Made by a program: the position numbers and the translations under genes
Source: Martelella radicis
GTDB lineage: Bacteria > Pseudomonadota > Alphaproteobacteria > Rhizobiales > Rhizobiaceae
DNA length: 64,000 bases
NCBI RefSeq assembly: GCF_014196625.1
Contig: NZ_JACIDZ010000002.1
Span: 397,135 to 461,134, forward strand
Direction of reading: 5' to 3'
The notes under the pieces: generated by a model
What the model saw: only the letters and a program-made list of their open reading frames with translations
What the model was told of the DNA's origin: nothing
Database searches by the model: none
Shown: piece by piece, positions 37,040-45,175 of the stretch
Position numbering within the stretch: the first letter of the stretch is position 1
How the letters are laid out: each line of letters starts with the position of its first letter

Positions 37040-37065
37040 CTGGAATGTTCGAAAGGAAGCATGCT

Positions 37066-37860
37066 GTGAACGAGGCAGAAGAGGCGGCGCTGATAACCTA
37101 CGAGATGCGGGGCGATGTCGCGCTTGTCGGGCTTAATCGTCCGGAAAAACGCAATGCGATCAGCGACCGTTTCGTCGAAGCCCTGGCCGACGCGGTAGAG
37201 CGGGCGCGCCGCGAGGCAAAAGCCGGCGTGATCTTCGGCAATGGCAAACACTTCTGCGCCGGGCTGGATCTTTCCGAACATGTCAAGAAATCGGCCTTTG
37301 AGGGCGTCGAGGGGTCGCGGCGCTGGCATGAAGTCTTCGGCCGGATCGAATTCGGCCCCATTCCCTGGTTCTGCGCGCTGCACGGCGCCGTCGTCGGCGG
37401 CGGCCTGGAGCTTGCCTCCGCCGCTCAGGTGCGGGTTGCCGACGAGACCACCTTCTTCGCCCTGCCGGAGGGCCAGCGCGGCATCTTCGTCGGCGGCGGC
37501 GGCTCGGTGCGCACCGCGCGGCTGATGGGCGTGGCGCGGATGACGGACATGATGCTGACGGGCCGCTCGATCGATGCCGATACCGGCGAGCGCTGGAACC
37601 TCGCGCAATATGTGGTTCCCGCCGGAAAATCGGTCGAGAAGGCGCTGGAGCTTGCCGCCCGGGCGGCGACCAATGCCGACCTTTCCAACTACGCCGTCAT
37701 CAACGTCCTGCCGCGCATGCCCGAGATGAGCCGCGACGATGGTCTTCTGATGGAAAGCTTCATCTCGTCCTTCACCGCCACCTCGCCCGAGGCCGAGGAA
37801 CGGCTGATCGCCTTCCTCGAAAAGCGCGCCGCCAAGGTGGCAGCGCCCGGTGGGCGCTGA
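37066..37860 (+). CDS. Enoyl-CoA hydratase of the phenylpropanoid side-chain route (CouM-like crotonase)
   Basis: The 264-residue crotonase has the oxyanion-hole segment HFCAGLDL (62-69) and both catalytic glutamates of true hydratases, Glu115 in GGGLELA and Glu135 in LPEGQRG, 20 residues apart like Glu144/Glu164 of rat crotonase. In the hydratase-lyase HCHL/Ech the first position is serine (GGGFSP), so this protein is more likely to hydrate hydroxycinnamoyl-CoA without cleavage. I use GTG 37066 (AAAGGAAG upstream); ATG 37045 is an alternative with a weaker site. It is followed one base later by the MarR gene. Confidence 0.85.
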   Translation: MNEAEEAALITYEMRGDVALVGLNRPEKRNAISDRFVEALADAVERARREAKAGVIFGNGKHFCAGLDLSEHVKKSAFEGVEGSRRWHEVFGRIEFGPIPWFCALHGAVVGGGLELASAAQVRVADETTFFALPEGQRGIFVGGGGSVRTARLMGVARMTDMMLTGRSIDADTGERWNLAQYVVPAGKSVEKALELAARAATNADLSNYAVINVLPRMPEMSRDDGLLMESFISSFTATSPEAEERLIAFLEKRAAKVAAPGGR

Positions 37861-37861
37861 T

Positions 37862-38344
37862 ATGGGTCAGGAACCGCGTCTTTCCCCGCAATTGACCGAG
37901 GATGTCGATCTTGGCGAGCTCAACAATTCGCTCGGCTTTCTGCTGCGCGTGGCGCAGGTGCGCGTCTACGACCAGTTCTATGAGCGTTTCGGCGCCGACG
38001 ACCTGCGCCCGGGCGAGTTTTCCATGCTCTGGCTCATGCATCTCAACCCCGGCATCAAGCAGGGCATCCTGGCGCAGACGCTGAGGATCAAGCCGGCACA
38101 CATGACCAAGACGGTTCGCCGTTTCGAGGACCAGGGCCTGATCGAGCGGGAAATCCCCGATCACGACCGCCGCTCCGTGCTGTTGAAGCTGACCGCAAAG
38201 GGCGAAGACTTTGTCGCCGCCAACAAGCGCAATTTCTTCGGAGAGAACGCCTATAACAGCCACGGGCTGAGCGCGGAGGAGGAGGCGATGCTTGCGCATC
38301 TGCTCAAGCGCTATGCCGGGCTGGAGGCGAAGGAGATCCCATGA
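37862..38344 (+). CDS. MarR-family transcriptional regulator, probably hydroxycinnamoyl-CoA-responsive
   Basis: The 160-residue protein is a MarR winged-helix repressor: helices LNNSLGFLLRVAQVRVYDQFYERFG, recognition region GILAQTLRIKPAHMTKTVRRFE, and wing with DHDRRSVLLKLTAKG. MarR proteins such as CouR, FerR and HcaR use hydroxycinnamoyl-CoA as inducer; location between hydratase and amidohydrolase suggests the same here. ATG 37862 is one base past the hydratase stop; an in-frame GTG at 37850 would overlap it. Its TGA overlaps the amidohydrolase ATG. Confidence 0.88.
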   Translation: MGQEPRLSPQLTEDVDLGELNNSLGFLLRVAQVRVYDQFYERFGADDLRPGEFSMLWLMHLNPGIKQGILAQTLRIKPAHMTKTVRRFEDQGLIEREIPDHDRRSVLLKLTAKGEDFVAANKRNFFGENAYNSHGLSAEEEAMLAHLLKRYAGLEAKEIP

Positions 38345-39216
38345 ATTTCGACGATCTGATCGCCTTTGACGTCCACGTCCATGCCGAGGAGCCCTGCTGC
38401 ACCCATCGCGATGACGGCTATATGGAATTCCAGGCCGGCATGGTGAAGTATTTCAGGAATCCGGCTGGGCGCGACGGCATGCTGCCGACGGTGGAGGAGA
38501 CCGCCGCCTATTTTCGCGAGCGCAAGATCGGCTGCATCATCTTTCCCGTCGATGCCGAGCGCGAGACCGGCTTTCGCCGCTATTCCAACCATGAAGTGGC
38601 CGAGATCGCGGCGAGGAACAGCGACATCATGGTGCCGTTTGCCTCCATCGATCCGGCCAAGGGCAAGCTCGGCATCCGCGAGGCGCGAAACCTGATGCGC
38701 GACCACGGCGTGCGCGGCTTCAAGTTCCACCCGACCTATCAGGGCTTTTATCCCAATGACCGGTCGGCCTACGGGCTTTACGAGGTGATCGAGGAAGAAG
38801 GCGGCATCGCGCTGTTTCACACCGGCCAGACCGGCGTCGGCTCCGGCATGCATGGCGGCATGGGCATGCGGCTGAAATATTCCAATCCCATGTATCTCGA
38901 CGACGTGGCGGTGGATTTTCCCGACCTGAAGATCATCGCCGCGCATCCTTCCTTCCCCTGGCAGGAAGAGGCGCTCGCCGTCGCCCAGCACAAACCCAAT
39001 GTCTATATCGACCTTTCCGGCTGGAGCCCGAAATATTTCCCGCCGATCCTGGTGAAATACGCCAATTCGCTGCTGAAGCACAAACTGCTGTTCGGCTCCG
39101 ACTGGCCCGCCATCACGCCGGATCGCTGGCTCGCCGATTTCGAGCATATAGACATCAAGGACGAGGTTCGCCCGCTGCTTCTGAAGGAGAATGCGAGGAA
39201 GCTTCTGGCGATGTGA
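38341..39216 (+). CDS. Amidohydrolase-superfamily enzyme, probable aryl-beta-ketoacyl-CoA hydrolase (CouO-like)
   Basis: The 291-residue metal-dependent hydrolase of the amidohydrolase-2 type has the N-terminal metal motif DVHVH (His12, His14), FKFHPTYQ, ALFHTGQTG, AAHPSFPW and the C-terminal GSDWP aspartate. In the p-coumarate route of Rhodococcus jostii, CouO of this superfamily cleaves 4-hydroxyphenyl-beta-ketoacyl-CoA to 4-hydroxybenzoate and acetyl-CoA; the ligase, hydratase and SDR here supply the matching earlier steps. It is coupled to the MarR gene by ATGA. Decarboxylase activity of related ACMSD-like proteins is the main alternative. Confidence 0.8.
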   Translation: MNFDDLIAFDVHVHAEEPCCTHRDDGYMEFQAGMVKYFRNPAGRDGMLPTVEETAAYFRERKIGCIIFPVDAERETGFRRYSNHEVAEIAARNSDIMVPFASIDPAKGKLGIREARNLMRDHGVRGFKFHPTYQGFYPNDRSAYGLYEVIEEEGGIALFHTGQTGVGSGMHGGMGMRLKYSNPMYLDDVAVDFPDLKIIAAHPSFPWQEEALAVAQHKPNVYIDLSGWSPKYFPPILVKYANSLLKHKLLFGSDWPAITPDRWLADFEHIDIKDEVRPLLLKENARKLLAM

Positions 39217-39261
39217 CTACCTGACGAAACACAGCATTCGGATTTTTTGGGAGGAGAATTC

Positions 39262-40356
39262 ATGAATCGCATTGAGAAACTCGCTGCATTGGCGGCCGTC
39301 GCGATGATGGCTGTCGGAACCGCTGCTTCGGCGCGCGAGCTGCGCCTGGCCCCTGCCGGCCCGCCGGCGCACCCGGCCTATTACATGTATGAGCATTTCG
39401 CCGACAATGTCGCCGAAAACTCCGGCGGCGCCATCACCGGCCTGATCCTCGGGCCGGAAGTCGTGTCCCTGCCGCAGATGAAGGATGCGCTGCAGACCGG
39501 GCTGGTGGATGTCGGCAACGTTCTGCCGCTCTATTTCCCGGCGGACATGGAAGTCACCGGCATTGCCGGCGATCTGGCTTTGATCGGCCGCAATCCGCAT
39601 GCCATGGCCATGGCGATGACCGAATACGGCATGACCTGTGAGCCCTGCCAGGAAGAGTTCAAGAAGCTCGGCATGGTCTTCCTCGGCGCCGGCTCGTCCA
39701 ACGTCTACAATTTGATCACGACCAAGCCCGTGCGCAATGCCGATGACCTGAAGGGCATGCGGCTTCGCACCGGCGGCGCGCCCTATTCGCGCTGGGCCGA
39801 GCATTTCGGCGCAACACCGGTCAATATCGGCGTCGGCGACACCTTCGAGGCGATGAGCCAGGGCACGATCGACGGCACCATGGCATCGACCGTCGACCTG
39901 TTGTCGTTCCGGCTGATCGATATCGCCAAGGACGTCACCATCGTCCCGATCGGCACCTATCACGTGACCTCGAACTTCACCGCCGGGCTCAACACCTGGC
40001 GCGCGCTCTCCACAAAGGAACGCGAGGAGATTGGCATGGCCGCCGCCCGCGCCAATTTCGACCTTACCGACCGCTGGGCTTTCCAGCTGCCGTCGGCGGC
40101 GAAAGAGGCCCTGGCAAAGACCGATATCGAGGTGATCGAGCCGGACCCGGCCTTCCTGGCGGAATCGGAAGCCTTCGCCGCCCAGGACGTGAAGGACCGC
40201 ACCGCGCTTTCGGGCGAGGAAGCCGCCTACTTCACCGAGCTGGTGGAAAAATGGACTGCGGTCGTCGATGAAGTCGGCAATGATCCCGACGCTCTCGCCA
40301 AGCGGATGATCGACGATGTCTGGAGCAAGATCGATTTCTCGACCTACGGCATGTGA
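39262..40356 (+). CDS. TRAP transporter periplasmic solute-binding protein (DctP family)
   Basis: The 364-residue protein has a Sec signal peptide (LAALAAVAMMAVGTAASA, cleavage near residue 24) and DctP-type domains, with MRLRTGGAPYSRWAEHFGATPV as the conserved region that includes the arginine normally binding the substrate carboxylate. Start: GGGAGGAG precedes the ATG. It follows the amidohydrolase by 45 bases and leads the DctQ and DctM genes. Next to a hydroxycinnamate cluster and the pca genes, the substrate is probably an aromatic acid, as for TarPQM of p-coumarate, but this is inference. Confidence 0.9.
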   Translation: MNRIEKLAALAAVAMMAVGTAASARELRLAPAGPPAHPAYYMYEHFADNVAENSGGAITGLILGPEVVSLPQMKDALQTGLVDVGNVLPLYFPADMEVTGIAGDLALIGRNPHAMAMAMTEYGMTCEPCQEEFKKLGMVFLGAGSSNVYNLITTKPVRNADDLKGMRLRTGGAPYSRWAEHFGATPVNIGVGDTFEAMSQGTIDGTMASTVDLLSFRLIDIAKDVTIVPIGTYHVTSNFTAGLNTWRALSTKEREEIGMAAARANFDLTDRWAFQLPSAAKEALAKTDIEVIEPDPAFLAESEAFAAQDVKDRTALSGEEAAYFTELVEKWTAVVDEVGNDPDALAKRMIDDVWSKIDFSTYGM

Positions 40357-40367
40357 TGCCTGAACTG

Positions 40368-40399
40368 GAGCGCGGCGGTCGCAATGGCCGTCGCGCTTC
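40368..40399 (+). other. Intercistronic hairpin between dctP and dctQ genes
   Basis: GAGCGCGGCGG pairs with CCGTCGCGCTTC with one mismatch and one bulge. Such hairpins after a binding-protein gene often stabilise its mRNA or partly stop transcription so that more binding protein than permease is made. No T-tract follows. Confidence 0.5.
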
Positions 40400-40450
40400 G
40401 TGGACGATGATGTTCTTCGTCGACCTTCTTACCCGCTCTGGAGCCTTCTG

Positions 40451-40957
40451 ATGACCGCACTCGTTCGGCTCGCCGCCGTGGTCGCGCGTATCCTGGCATT
40501 CATCGGCGCCGCAGGCGTCGTCTTGATGATGGTCCATATCAGCCTGGATGTCGCGCTGCGCAACCTGTTCCGTATCTCGATCCCCGTCACCACGGAAATG
40601 GTCGCGCGCTATTACATGGTCGCCACCGCCTTCCTGCCGCTGTCCTGGCTCGAACTGCGCCGCGAGATGGTGTCTGTCGAACTCTTCGATTTCGCGCTGA
40701 CCCGCCCCGTCCGCCGCGTCTCCGATGCGCTGGTCTGCCTTCTGTCGGCGATCGTCTATGCAAGCCTTGCCTGGACCACCTGGAATTCGGCGCTCTCCAA
40801 TTTCCGTTCCGGCACCTATGTGGAGCTTGCCACGATGAAGATGCCTGTCTGGCACAGCTACTTCCTGCCGTCGCTCGGCTTTGGCATCGCGGCGCTGACC
40901 TGCCTGCTTCTGACCTTCCAGGATCTCCATCCCGCCGCATCGGAGGAAACCGCATGA
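40451..40957 (+). CDS. TRAP transporter small permease (DctQ family)
   Basis: The 168-residue inner-membrane protein has four hydrophobic spans (about residues 5-27, 42-65, 82-104 and 126-150), the DctQ layout, and the conserved RISIPVTTEMVARYYMV segment. ATG 40451 follows GGAG nine bases upstream; an in-frame ATG at 40400 lies in the intercistronic part and would add a polar extension. It overlaps the large-permease gene by four bases (ATGA). Confidence 0.88.
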   Translation: MTALVRLAAVVARILAFIGAAGVVLMMVHISLDVALRNLFRISIPVTTEMVARYYMVATAFLPLSWLELRREMVSVELFDFALTRPVRRVSDALVCLLSAIVYASLAWTTWNSALSNFRSGTYVELATMKMPVWHSYFLPSLGFGIAALTCLLLTFQDLHPAASEETA

Positions 40958-42258
40958 ACCCCGAGGTCGGATTTGTCGGCATTGGCGTCCTGATCGTCCT
41001 GCTTCTCCTGCGCGTGCCGGTGGCCATGGCGCTGATCGCCGTCTCCTTCGGCGGCATCACCGCGCTTCTCGGGGTCACGCCGGCCTTCGGCATCCTGTCG
41101 AACACGCCCTATTCCTTTGTCGCCAGCTGGACCATGTCGGCGGTGCCGATGTTCCTGCTGATGGGCTTCGTCGCCTTTCATTCCGGGCTGACGGGCGGGC
41201 TTTTCGCCGCCGCCAAGGTGGTGCTGCGGCGTCTGCCGGGCGGTCTCGCCGTCTCGTCCATCTTCGCCTGTTCCGGCTTTGCCGCCGTTTCCGGCTCGTC
41301 GCTTGCCTGCGCTGCGGCCATGGGCCGGATCGCCATTCCGGAAATGGTCGCTGCCGGCTATCGTCCCTCGATCGCGGCCGGATCGATCGCCGCCGGCGGC
41401 ACGATCGGCGCGCTGATCCCGCCCTCGATCCTGATGATCATCTACGGCGTCTTCGCCGAGACCTCGGTCACCCAGGTCTTCATCGGCGGCATCGGCATCG
41501 GCGTCGTTACCGCCATCGGCTACTGCCTCGTCATCATCGGCATCAGCCTCGTCCGTCCCGATCTCGTGCCGGCCCGCGACACATCGCCGGTCAGTGAGGA
41601 GGGCCGCGCCGCAATTTTGCAGGTGATCCCGATCACGGTGCTTGTGCTCCTGATCTTCGGCGGCATGTTCTCCGGGCTCTTCACGGCAACGGAGGCCGGC
41701 GCGGTCGGCGCGCTTGGCACCATATTGCTTGCGGCCGTCACCGGTCGACTGACGAGGTGGAACATCACCCATTCGCTGATCGATACCGTGACGTCCACCG
41801 GCGCGCTGTTCATCATCGGCGTCGGGGCAGCGATGTTCACCCGCTTTCTTGGCATATCCGGCCTGTCGCATTTCCTCTCGTCCTTCGTCGCCGGCGCAGA
41901 TCTCGGCTATTTCAAACTGATGCTGATCATCGTGCTGATCTATCTGGCGCTCGGCACCTTCATGGAGCCCTTCGGCGCCATGCTGACGACGCTGCCGATC
42001 TTCCTGCCGATCCTGCGCGCGGAAGGCATCAGCCTCGTCTGGTTCGGCGTCGTCGTGGTGAAGATGCTGGAAATCGGCATGATCACGCCGCCGGTCGGCA
42101 TGAATGTCTTCGTCATCAAGAATGTGGCGGGCAAATATGTCACGATCGCGCAGGTCTTCGCCGGCGTTCTGCCCTTCATCATCATGGACCTGTTCGTGAT
42201 CGCGCTGGTGATCGCCGTGCCCTCGGTGGTGATGTTCCTGCCGGATCTTCTGAGGTGA
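40954..42258 (+). CDS. TRAP transporter large permease (DctM family)
   Basis: The 434-residue inner-membrane protein has about twelve spans, and DctM motifs such as MGFVAFHSGLTGGLF, ASSLACAAAMGRIAIPEM-type GSSLACAAAMGRIAIPEM, GGTIGALIPPSILMIIYG and, near the C-terminus, IGMITPPVGMNVFV. It performs sodium- or proton-driven uptake with DctQ and the binding protein. Its stop is eight bases from the pcaQ stop, the two genes being convergent. Confidence 0.92.
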   Translation: MNPEVGFVGIGVLIVLLLLRVPVAMALIAVSFGGITALLGVTPAFGILSNTPYSFVASWTMSAVPMFLLMGFVAFHSGLTGGLFAAAKVVLRRLPGGLAVSSIFACSGFAAVSGSSLACAAAMGRIAIPEMVAAGYRPSIAAGSIAAGGTIGALIPPSILMIIYGVFAETSVTQVFIGGIGIGVVTAIGYCLVIIGISLVRPDLVPARDTSPVSEEGRAAILQVIPITVLVLLIFGGMFSGLFTATEAGAVGALGTILLAAVTGRLTRWNITHSLIDTVTSTGALFIIGVGAAMFTRFLGISGLSHFLSSFVAGADLGYFKLMLIIVLIYLALGTFMEPFGAMLTTLPIFLPILRAEGISLVWFGVVVVKMLEIGMITPPVGMNVFVIKNVAGKYVTIAQVFAGVLPFIIMDLFVIALVIAVPSVVMFLPDLLR

Positions 42259-42266
42259 GTGTCCTG

Positions 42267-43199
42267 TTATGCCGGGCCGGCCGGGCGGAAAAGGCCGTTT
42301 CCGGCGGCCTGTTCCAGCGCTGCGACGAACAGGCGCTGCTCGGCCGTCGGCGTGACGTTCGTACGCATCGAAACGCCGACGGGGCCGCCGAGCAGGTCGT
42401 CATCGATGGCCAGCGTCGCCAGCGTGCCGTTTTCAAGTTCGTCGCGCACCACGCCCTCGGAGATGAACCAGACCGTATCGGAATCGAGCACGACACGCCG
42501 CCCGAAGGCGAGCGCCACGCTCTCGAAGGCGGGTTCCGGCTGGGCGAGGCCAAGCGCGTGGAGATAGGCCGTGACCAGCGGCGCGATCACCGCGCCCGGC
42601 GGCGGCAGCATCAGCGGGTGGCTGCGGAGGGCTTCGGCATCCGGGGCAAGGCCGTCGAGCGGATGGCCGCGACGCACGACGGCAACGATCCGCTCCGAAT
42701 AGAGCTGGCGGAAGGAAAGCCCCTCCATCAGCGTGGCCGAGGCCATGCGGCCGACGACCATGTCGAGCGCGCCTTCTCTCAACTGGGAAAGCAGCAGCCA
42801 GTTGGGCCCGGTGGTCACCCGCAGCATGCATTGCGGCGCGTTCTGGCGAAGATGAAGCGCTGCGCGCGGGACAAGCGCGGTCGAGGCCGTTGGCAGAGCG
42901 CCGACGATCAGGCGGGTGCGCGGCGGCCGGCCCTCGCGCACAAGGTCCTGGGCACGGATGAGGTCCACCAGCGCCTGGCCGCCATATTGCTGGAAGGTCT
43001 TGCCCGCCTGCGTCAGCGTCAGCCGGCGGCCGGAGCGGTCGAACAGTTCGACCTGCAGGATCTCCTCCAGTTCGCGGATGGTTTTCGAGACGGCGGGCTG
43101 GCTGACATGAAGCGCGCTCGCGGCCCCGCTCAGCGAGCCGCGTCGGGCGGTTTCGAGAAAAGAGCGCAGGTGGCGCATGCGCAGGCGAGGATCAAGCAA
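42267..43199 (-). CDS. pcaQ: LysR-family regulator PcaQ
   Basis: PcaQ activates the protocatechuate genes in response to beta-carboxymuconate or gamma-carboxymuconolactone in rhizobia. The 310-residue protein has the LysR helix-turn-helix (MRHLRSFLETARRGSLSGAASALHVSQPAVSKTI) and a substrate domain with VGALPTASTALVP. I propose the TTG at 43199, giving MLDPRLRMRHL; an ATG at 43178 would give MRHLRSF, and the frame is open far upstream through the divergent promoter. An exact PcaQ box lies two bases upstream of that start, so the gene is probably autoregulated. Divergent from pcaDC. Confidence 0.93.
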   Translation of the reverse strand: MLDPRLRMRHLRSFLETARRGSLSGAASALHVSQPAVSKTIRELEEILQVELFDRSGRRLTLTQAGKTFQQYGGQALVDLIRAQDLVREGRPPRTRLIVGALPTASTALVPRAALHLRQNAPQCMLRVTTGPNWLLLSQLREGALDMVVGRMASATLMEGLSFRQLYSERIVAVVRRGHPLDGLAPDAEALRSHPLMLPPPGAVIAPLVTAYLHALGLAQPEPAFESVALAFGRRVVLDSDTVWFISEGVVRDELENGTLATLAIDDDLLGGPVGVSMRTNVTPTAEQRLFVAALEQAAGNGLFRPAGPA

Positions 43200-43201
43200 G
43201 G

Positions 43202-43217
43202 TTAACCTATAGGTTAT
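43202..43217. promoter_or_regulatory. PcaQ box in the pcaQ-pcaDC promoter
   Basis: On the minus strand the site reads ATAACC-TATA-GGTTAA, an exact match to the ATAACC-N4-GGTTAA motif described for Sinorhizobium meliloti PcaQ. It lies at the -35 position relative to a TATAAT at 43234-43239, as expected for LysR-type activation of the pca operon. Confidence 0.9.
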
Positions 43218-43233
43218 GATACTTTCCCTTAAA

Positions 43234-43239
43234 TATAAT
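43234..43239 (+). promoter_or_regulatory. -10 element of the pcaDC operon
   Basis: A perfect TATAAT within AAATATAATTTTTT lies 45 bases before the pcaDC start and 16 bases after the PcaQ box; no good -35 is present apart from the region covered by the box, which fits an activator-dependent promoter. Confidence 0.6.
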
Positions 43240-43283
43240 TTTTTGTGCGTTCTGGCTATGGCAAAACAGGCTGGGAGGAACGC

Positions 43284-44453
43284 ATGATCATTCAAGCAGA
43301 TGGCAGCGCGCTGCATGTGCGCCAGGACGGGCCGGAAAACGGCCGCGCGATCCTGTTTATCAACTCGCTGGGCACCGATCTTAGGGTCTGGGACCGGCTC
43401 CTGCCGCACCTGCCGAAGGGGCTTCGGCTCGTGCGCTATGACAAGCGTGGTCACGGGCTCTCCGGCCTCGGACCCGCCGGTGCCGGCCTTTCCATCGAAA
43501 CCCTGGCCGACGACGCGATTGCCATTTGCGAGGCTCTGAAGCTTGAGGATGTGACGCTGGTCGGGCTTTCGATCGGCGGTCTGATTGCGCAGGCTGTGGC
43601 GCTGAAGCGGCCCGACCTTGCGCGCGCGATGGTGCTGATGGATACGGCGATGCGCATCGGCACCGCCGAAATGTGGGGCGAGCGCATCGCAGCGCTTGAG
43701 GCGGGCGGCATTGCCGCGATCTCCGATGCCGTTCTCGCCCGCTGGTTCGCGCCGGAGTTTCTGGCCTCATCCGAGGCGGCGATGTGGCGGGCCATGCTCG
43801 AACGCACCCCGCTCGAAGGCTACATCGCCTGCTGCAGGGCGCTGGCCGGCGCGGACTATACGGGCCGCGCGGCGGAGGTGAAATGCCCGGTGCTGGCGCT
43901 TTGTGGCGCGCTTGATGGTTCGACGCCGCCCGATCTGGTGCGCGCGACAGCCGAAGCCTATGGCGCGCCGTTTCACCTGATCGACAACGCCGGACATCTG
44001 CCGCCCGTCGAACAGCCGGAAGCCGTTGCGGACCTTCTCTCGGCGTTTCTGAAAGATACGGACGAGGGCGGCGGGCGCTACGCGGCCGGCATGCGGGTTC
44101 GCCGCTCGGTCCTGGGCGATGCCCATGTCGATCGCGCCGAGGCCGCCAAGACGAAGCTCGACGACGCCTTCCAGACGCTGATCACCGAAAGCGCCTGGGG
44201 CACGGTCTGGGCCTCGGACGCGATCAGCCGGCGGGAGCGCTCGATGCTGACGCTGGCGCTTCTCGCCGCGACCGGCAATTTCGATGAAATCCCGATGCAT
44301 ATCCGCGCGACGGCCCGCACCGGCGCCAGCCGGCAGGACGTGGTGGAAGCCTTCCAGCATGTCGCCATCTATGCCGGCGTTCCGCGCGCCAACCATGCCT
44401 TGAAACTCGCAAAGGCAGCCTTTGCCGAAATGGAGGAAAATGACGATGACTGA
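43284..44453 (+). CDS. Fused 3-oxoadipate enol-lactonase / 4-carboxymuconolactone decarboxylase
   Basis: This 389-residue protein joins two enzymes of the beta-ketoadipate pathway. Residues 1-257 are an alpha/beta hydrolase (PcaD) with nucleophile Ser96 in GLSIGG, Asp211 and His238 as triad. After an acidic linker (KDTDEGGG, 257-264), residues 267-389 are PcaC, with RRSVLGDAHVDRA and the WASDAISRRERSMLTLALLAATG core. Such a fusion is called PcaL in some bacteria; many rhizobia have separate pcaD and pcaC. GGGAGG precedes the ATG. It overlaps pcaH by eight bases and is transcribed from the PcaQ-controlled promoter. Confidence 0.93.
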   Translation: MIIQADGSALHVRQDGPENGRAILFINSLGTDLRVWDRLLPHLPKGLRLVRYDKRGHGLSGLGPAGAGLSIETLADDAIAICEALKLEDVTLVGLSIGGLIAQAVALKRPDLARAMVLMDTAMRIGTAEMWGERIAALEAGGIAAISDAVLARWFAPEFLASSEAAMWRAMLERTPLEGYIACCRALAGADYTGRAAEVKCPVLALCGALDGSTPPDLVRATAEAYGAPFHLIDNAGHLPPVEQPEAVADLLSAFLKDTDEGGGRYAAGMRVRRSVLGDAHVDRAEAAKTKLDDAFQTLITESAWGTVWASDAISRRERSMLTLALLAATGNFDEIPMHIRATARTGASRQDVVEAFQHVAIYAGVPRANHALKLAKAAFAEMEENDDD

Positions 44454-45174
44454 TCTGGGACCACTGATCCCGCGAAACCGGATGGTTCATCCCCCGGCCT
44501 ATACGCCGGGCTACAAGACCTCGGTTGCCCGCTCGCCGAGCCTGCCGCTTCTGTCACTGGAAAGCGGCCCATCGGAAGAGACCGGGCCGATGTTCGGCCA
44601 CAACCAGCTCGGCGCGCTGGACAACAACCTGATCCTCAACTGGACGAAGGGCGAGGCGCCGGCCGTCGGCGAGCGCATCCTGGTCTATGGCCGCATCATG
44701 GACGAGCGCGGCAAGCCGGTGCCGGAAACGCTGATCGAGATCTGGCAGGCGAACGCCGGCGGGCGCTACCGCCACAAGAAGGATACGTATTTTGCCCCGC
44801 TCGACCCGAATTTCGGCGGCTGCGGACGCACGATCACCGATGCTGATGGCAATTACCAGTTCCTCACCATCCGGCCCGGCGCCTATCCCTGGCCCAATGG
44901 CGGCAATGACTGGCGGCCGATGCATATCCACGTCTCGGTCTACGGCCACAGTTTCGGCCAGCGGCTGATCACCCAGATGTATTTCGAGGGCGATCCTCTG
45001 ATCCCGCTCTGTCCGATTGCCAACACCGTGCGAAAGCGCGGCGATCTCGACGGCCTCGTCGCGCCACTCGACATGAACATGTCGCGCCCGCATGACTTCC
45101 TGGCCTACAAGTTCGACATCGTGCTGCGCGGCCGCCGCCAGACCATGTTCGAGAACAAGATGGAGGGGATGTGA
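44446..45174 (+). CDS. pcaH: Protocatechuate 3,4-dioxygenase beta subunit
   Basis: PcaH holds the ferric iron that cleaves protocatechuate to beta-carboxymuconate. The 242-residue product has all four iron ligands at the classic spacing: Tyr108, Tyr147, His160 and His162 (GRYRH, GAYPWPNGG, MHIHVS), identical to the Pseudomonas enzyme after its 300 offset. GGAGG is nine bases before ATG 44446; the ATG at 44440 is too near it. It starts inside the end of pcaDC and is followed one base later by pcaG. Confidence 0.96.
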   Translation: MTDLGPLIPRNRMVHPPAYTPGYKTSVARSPSLPLLSLESGPSEETGPMFGHNQLGALDNNLILNWTKGEAPAVGERILVYGRIMDERGKPVPETLIEIWQANAGGRYRHKKDTYFAPLDPNFGGCGRTITDADGNYQFLTIRPGAYPWPNGGNDWRPMHIHVSVYGHSFGQRLITQMYFEGDPLIPLCPIANTVRKRGDLDGLVAPLDMNMSRPHDFLAYKFDIVLRGRRQTMFENKMEGM

Positions 45175-45175
45175 T

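Noticed and set aside
37045..37065. ATG 37045 as start of the enoyl-CoA hydratase
   Set aside because: Only a weak GGA lies upstream, while GTG 37066 has AAAGGAAG at good distance; kept as alternative.
37066..37860. Calling the crotonase a feruloyl-CoA hydratase-lyase (Ech/HCHL)
   Set aside because: It has glutamate, not serine, at the first catalytic position, and the neighbouring SDR and amidohydrolase fit a hydratase route.
43200..43454. Extension of the pcaQ frame across the pcaDC promoter
   Set aside because: It overlaps the PcaQ box and the start of pcaDC, and LysR proteins begin at the helix-turn-helix.
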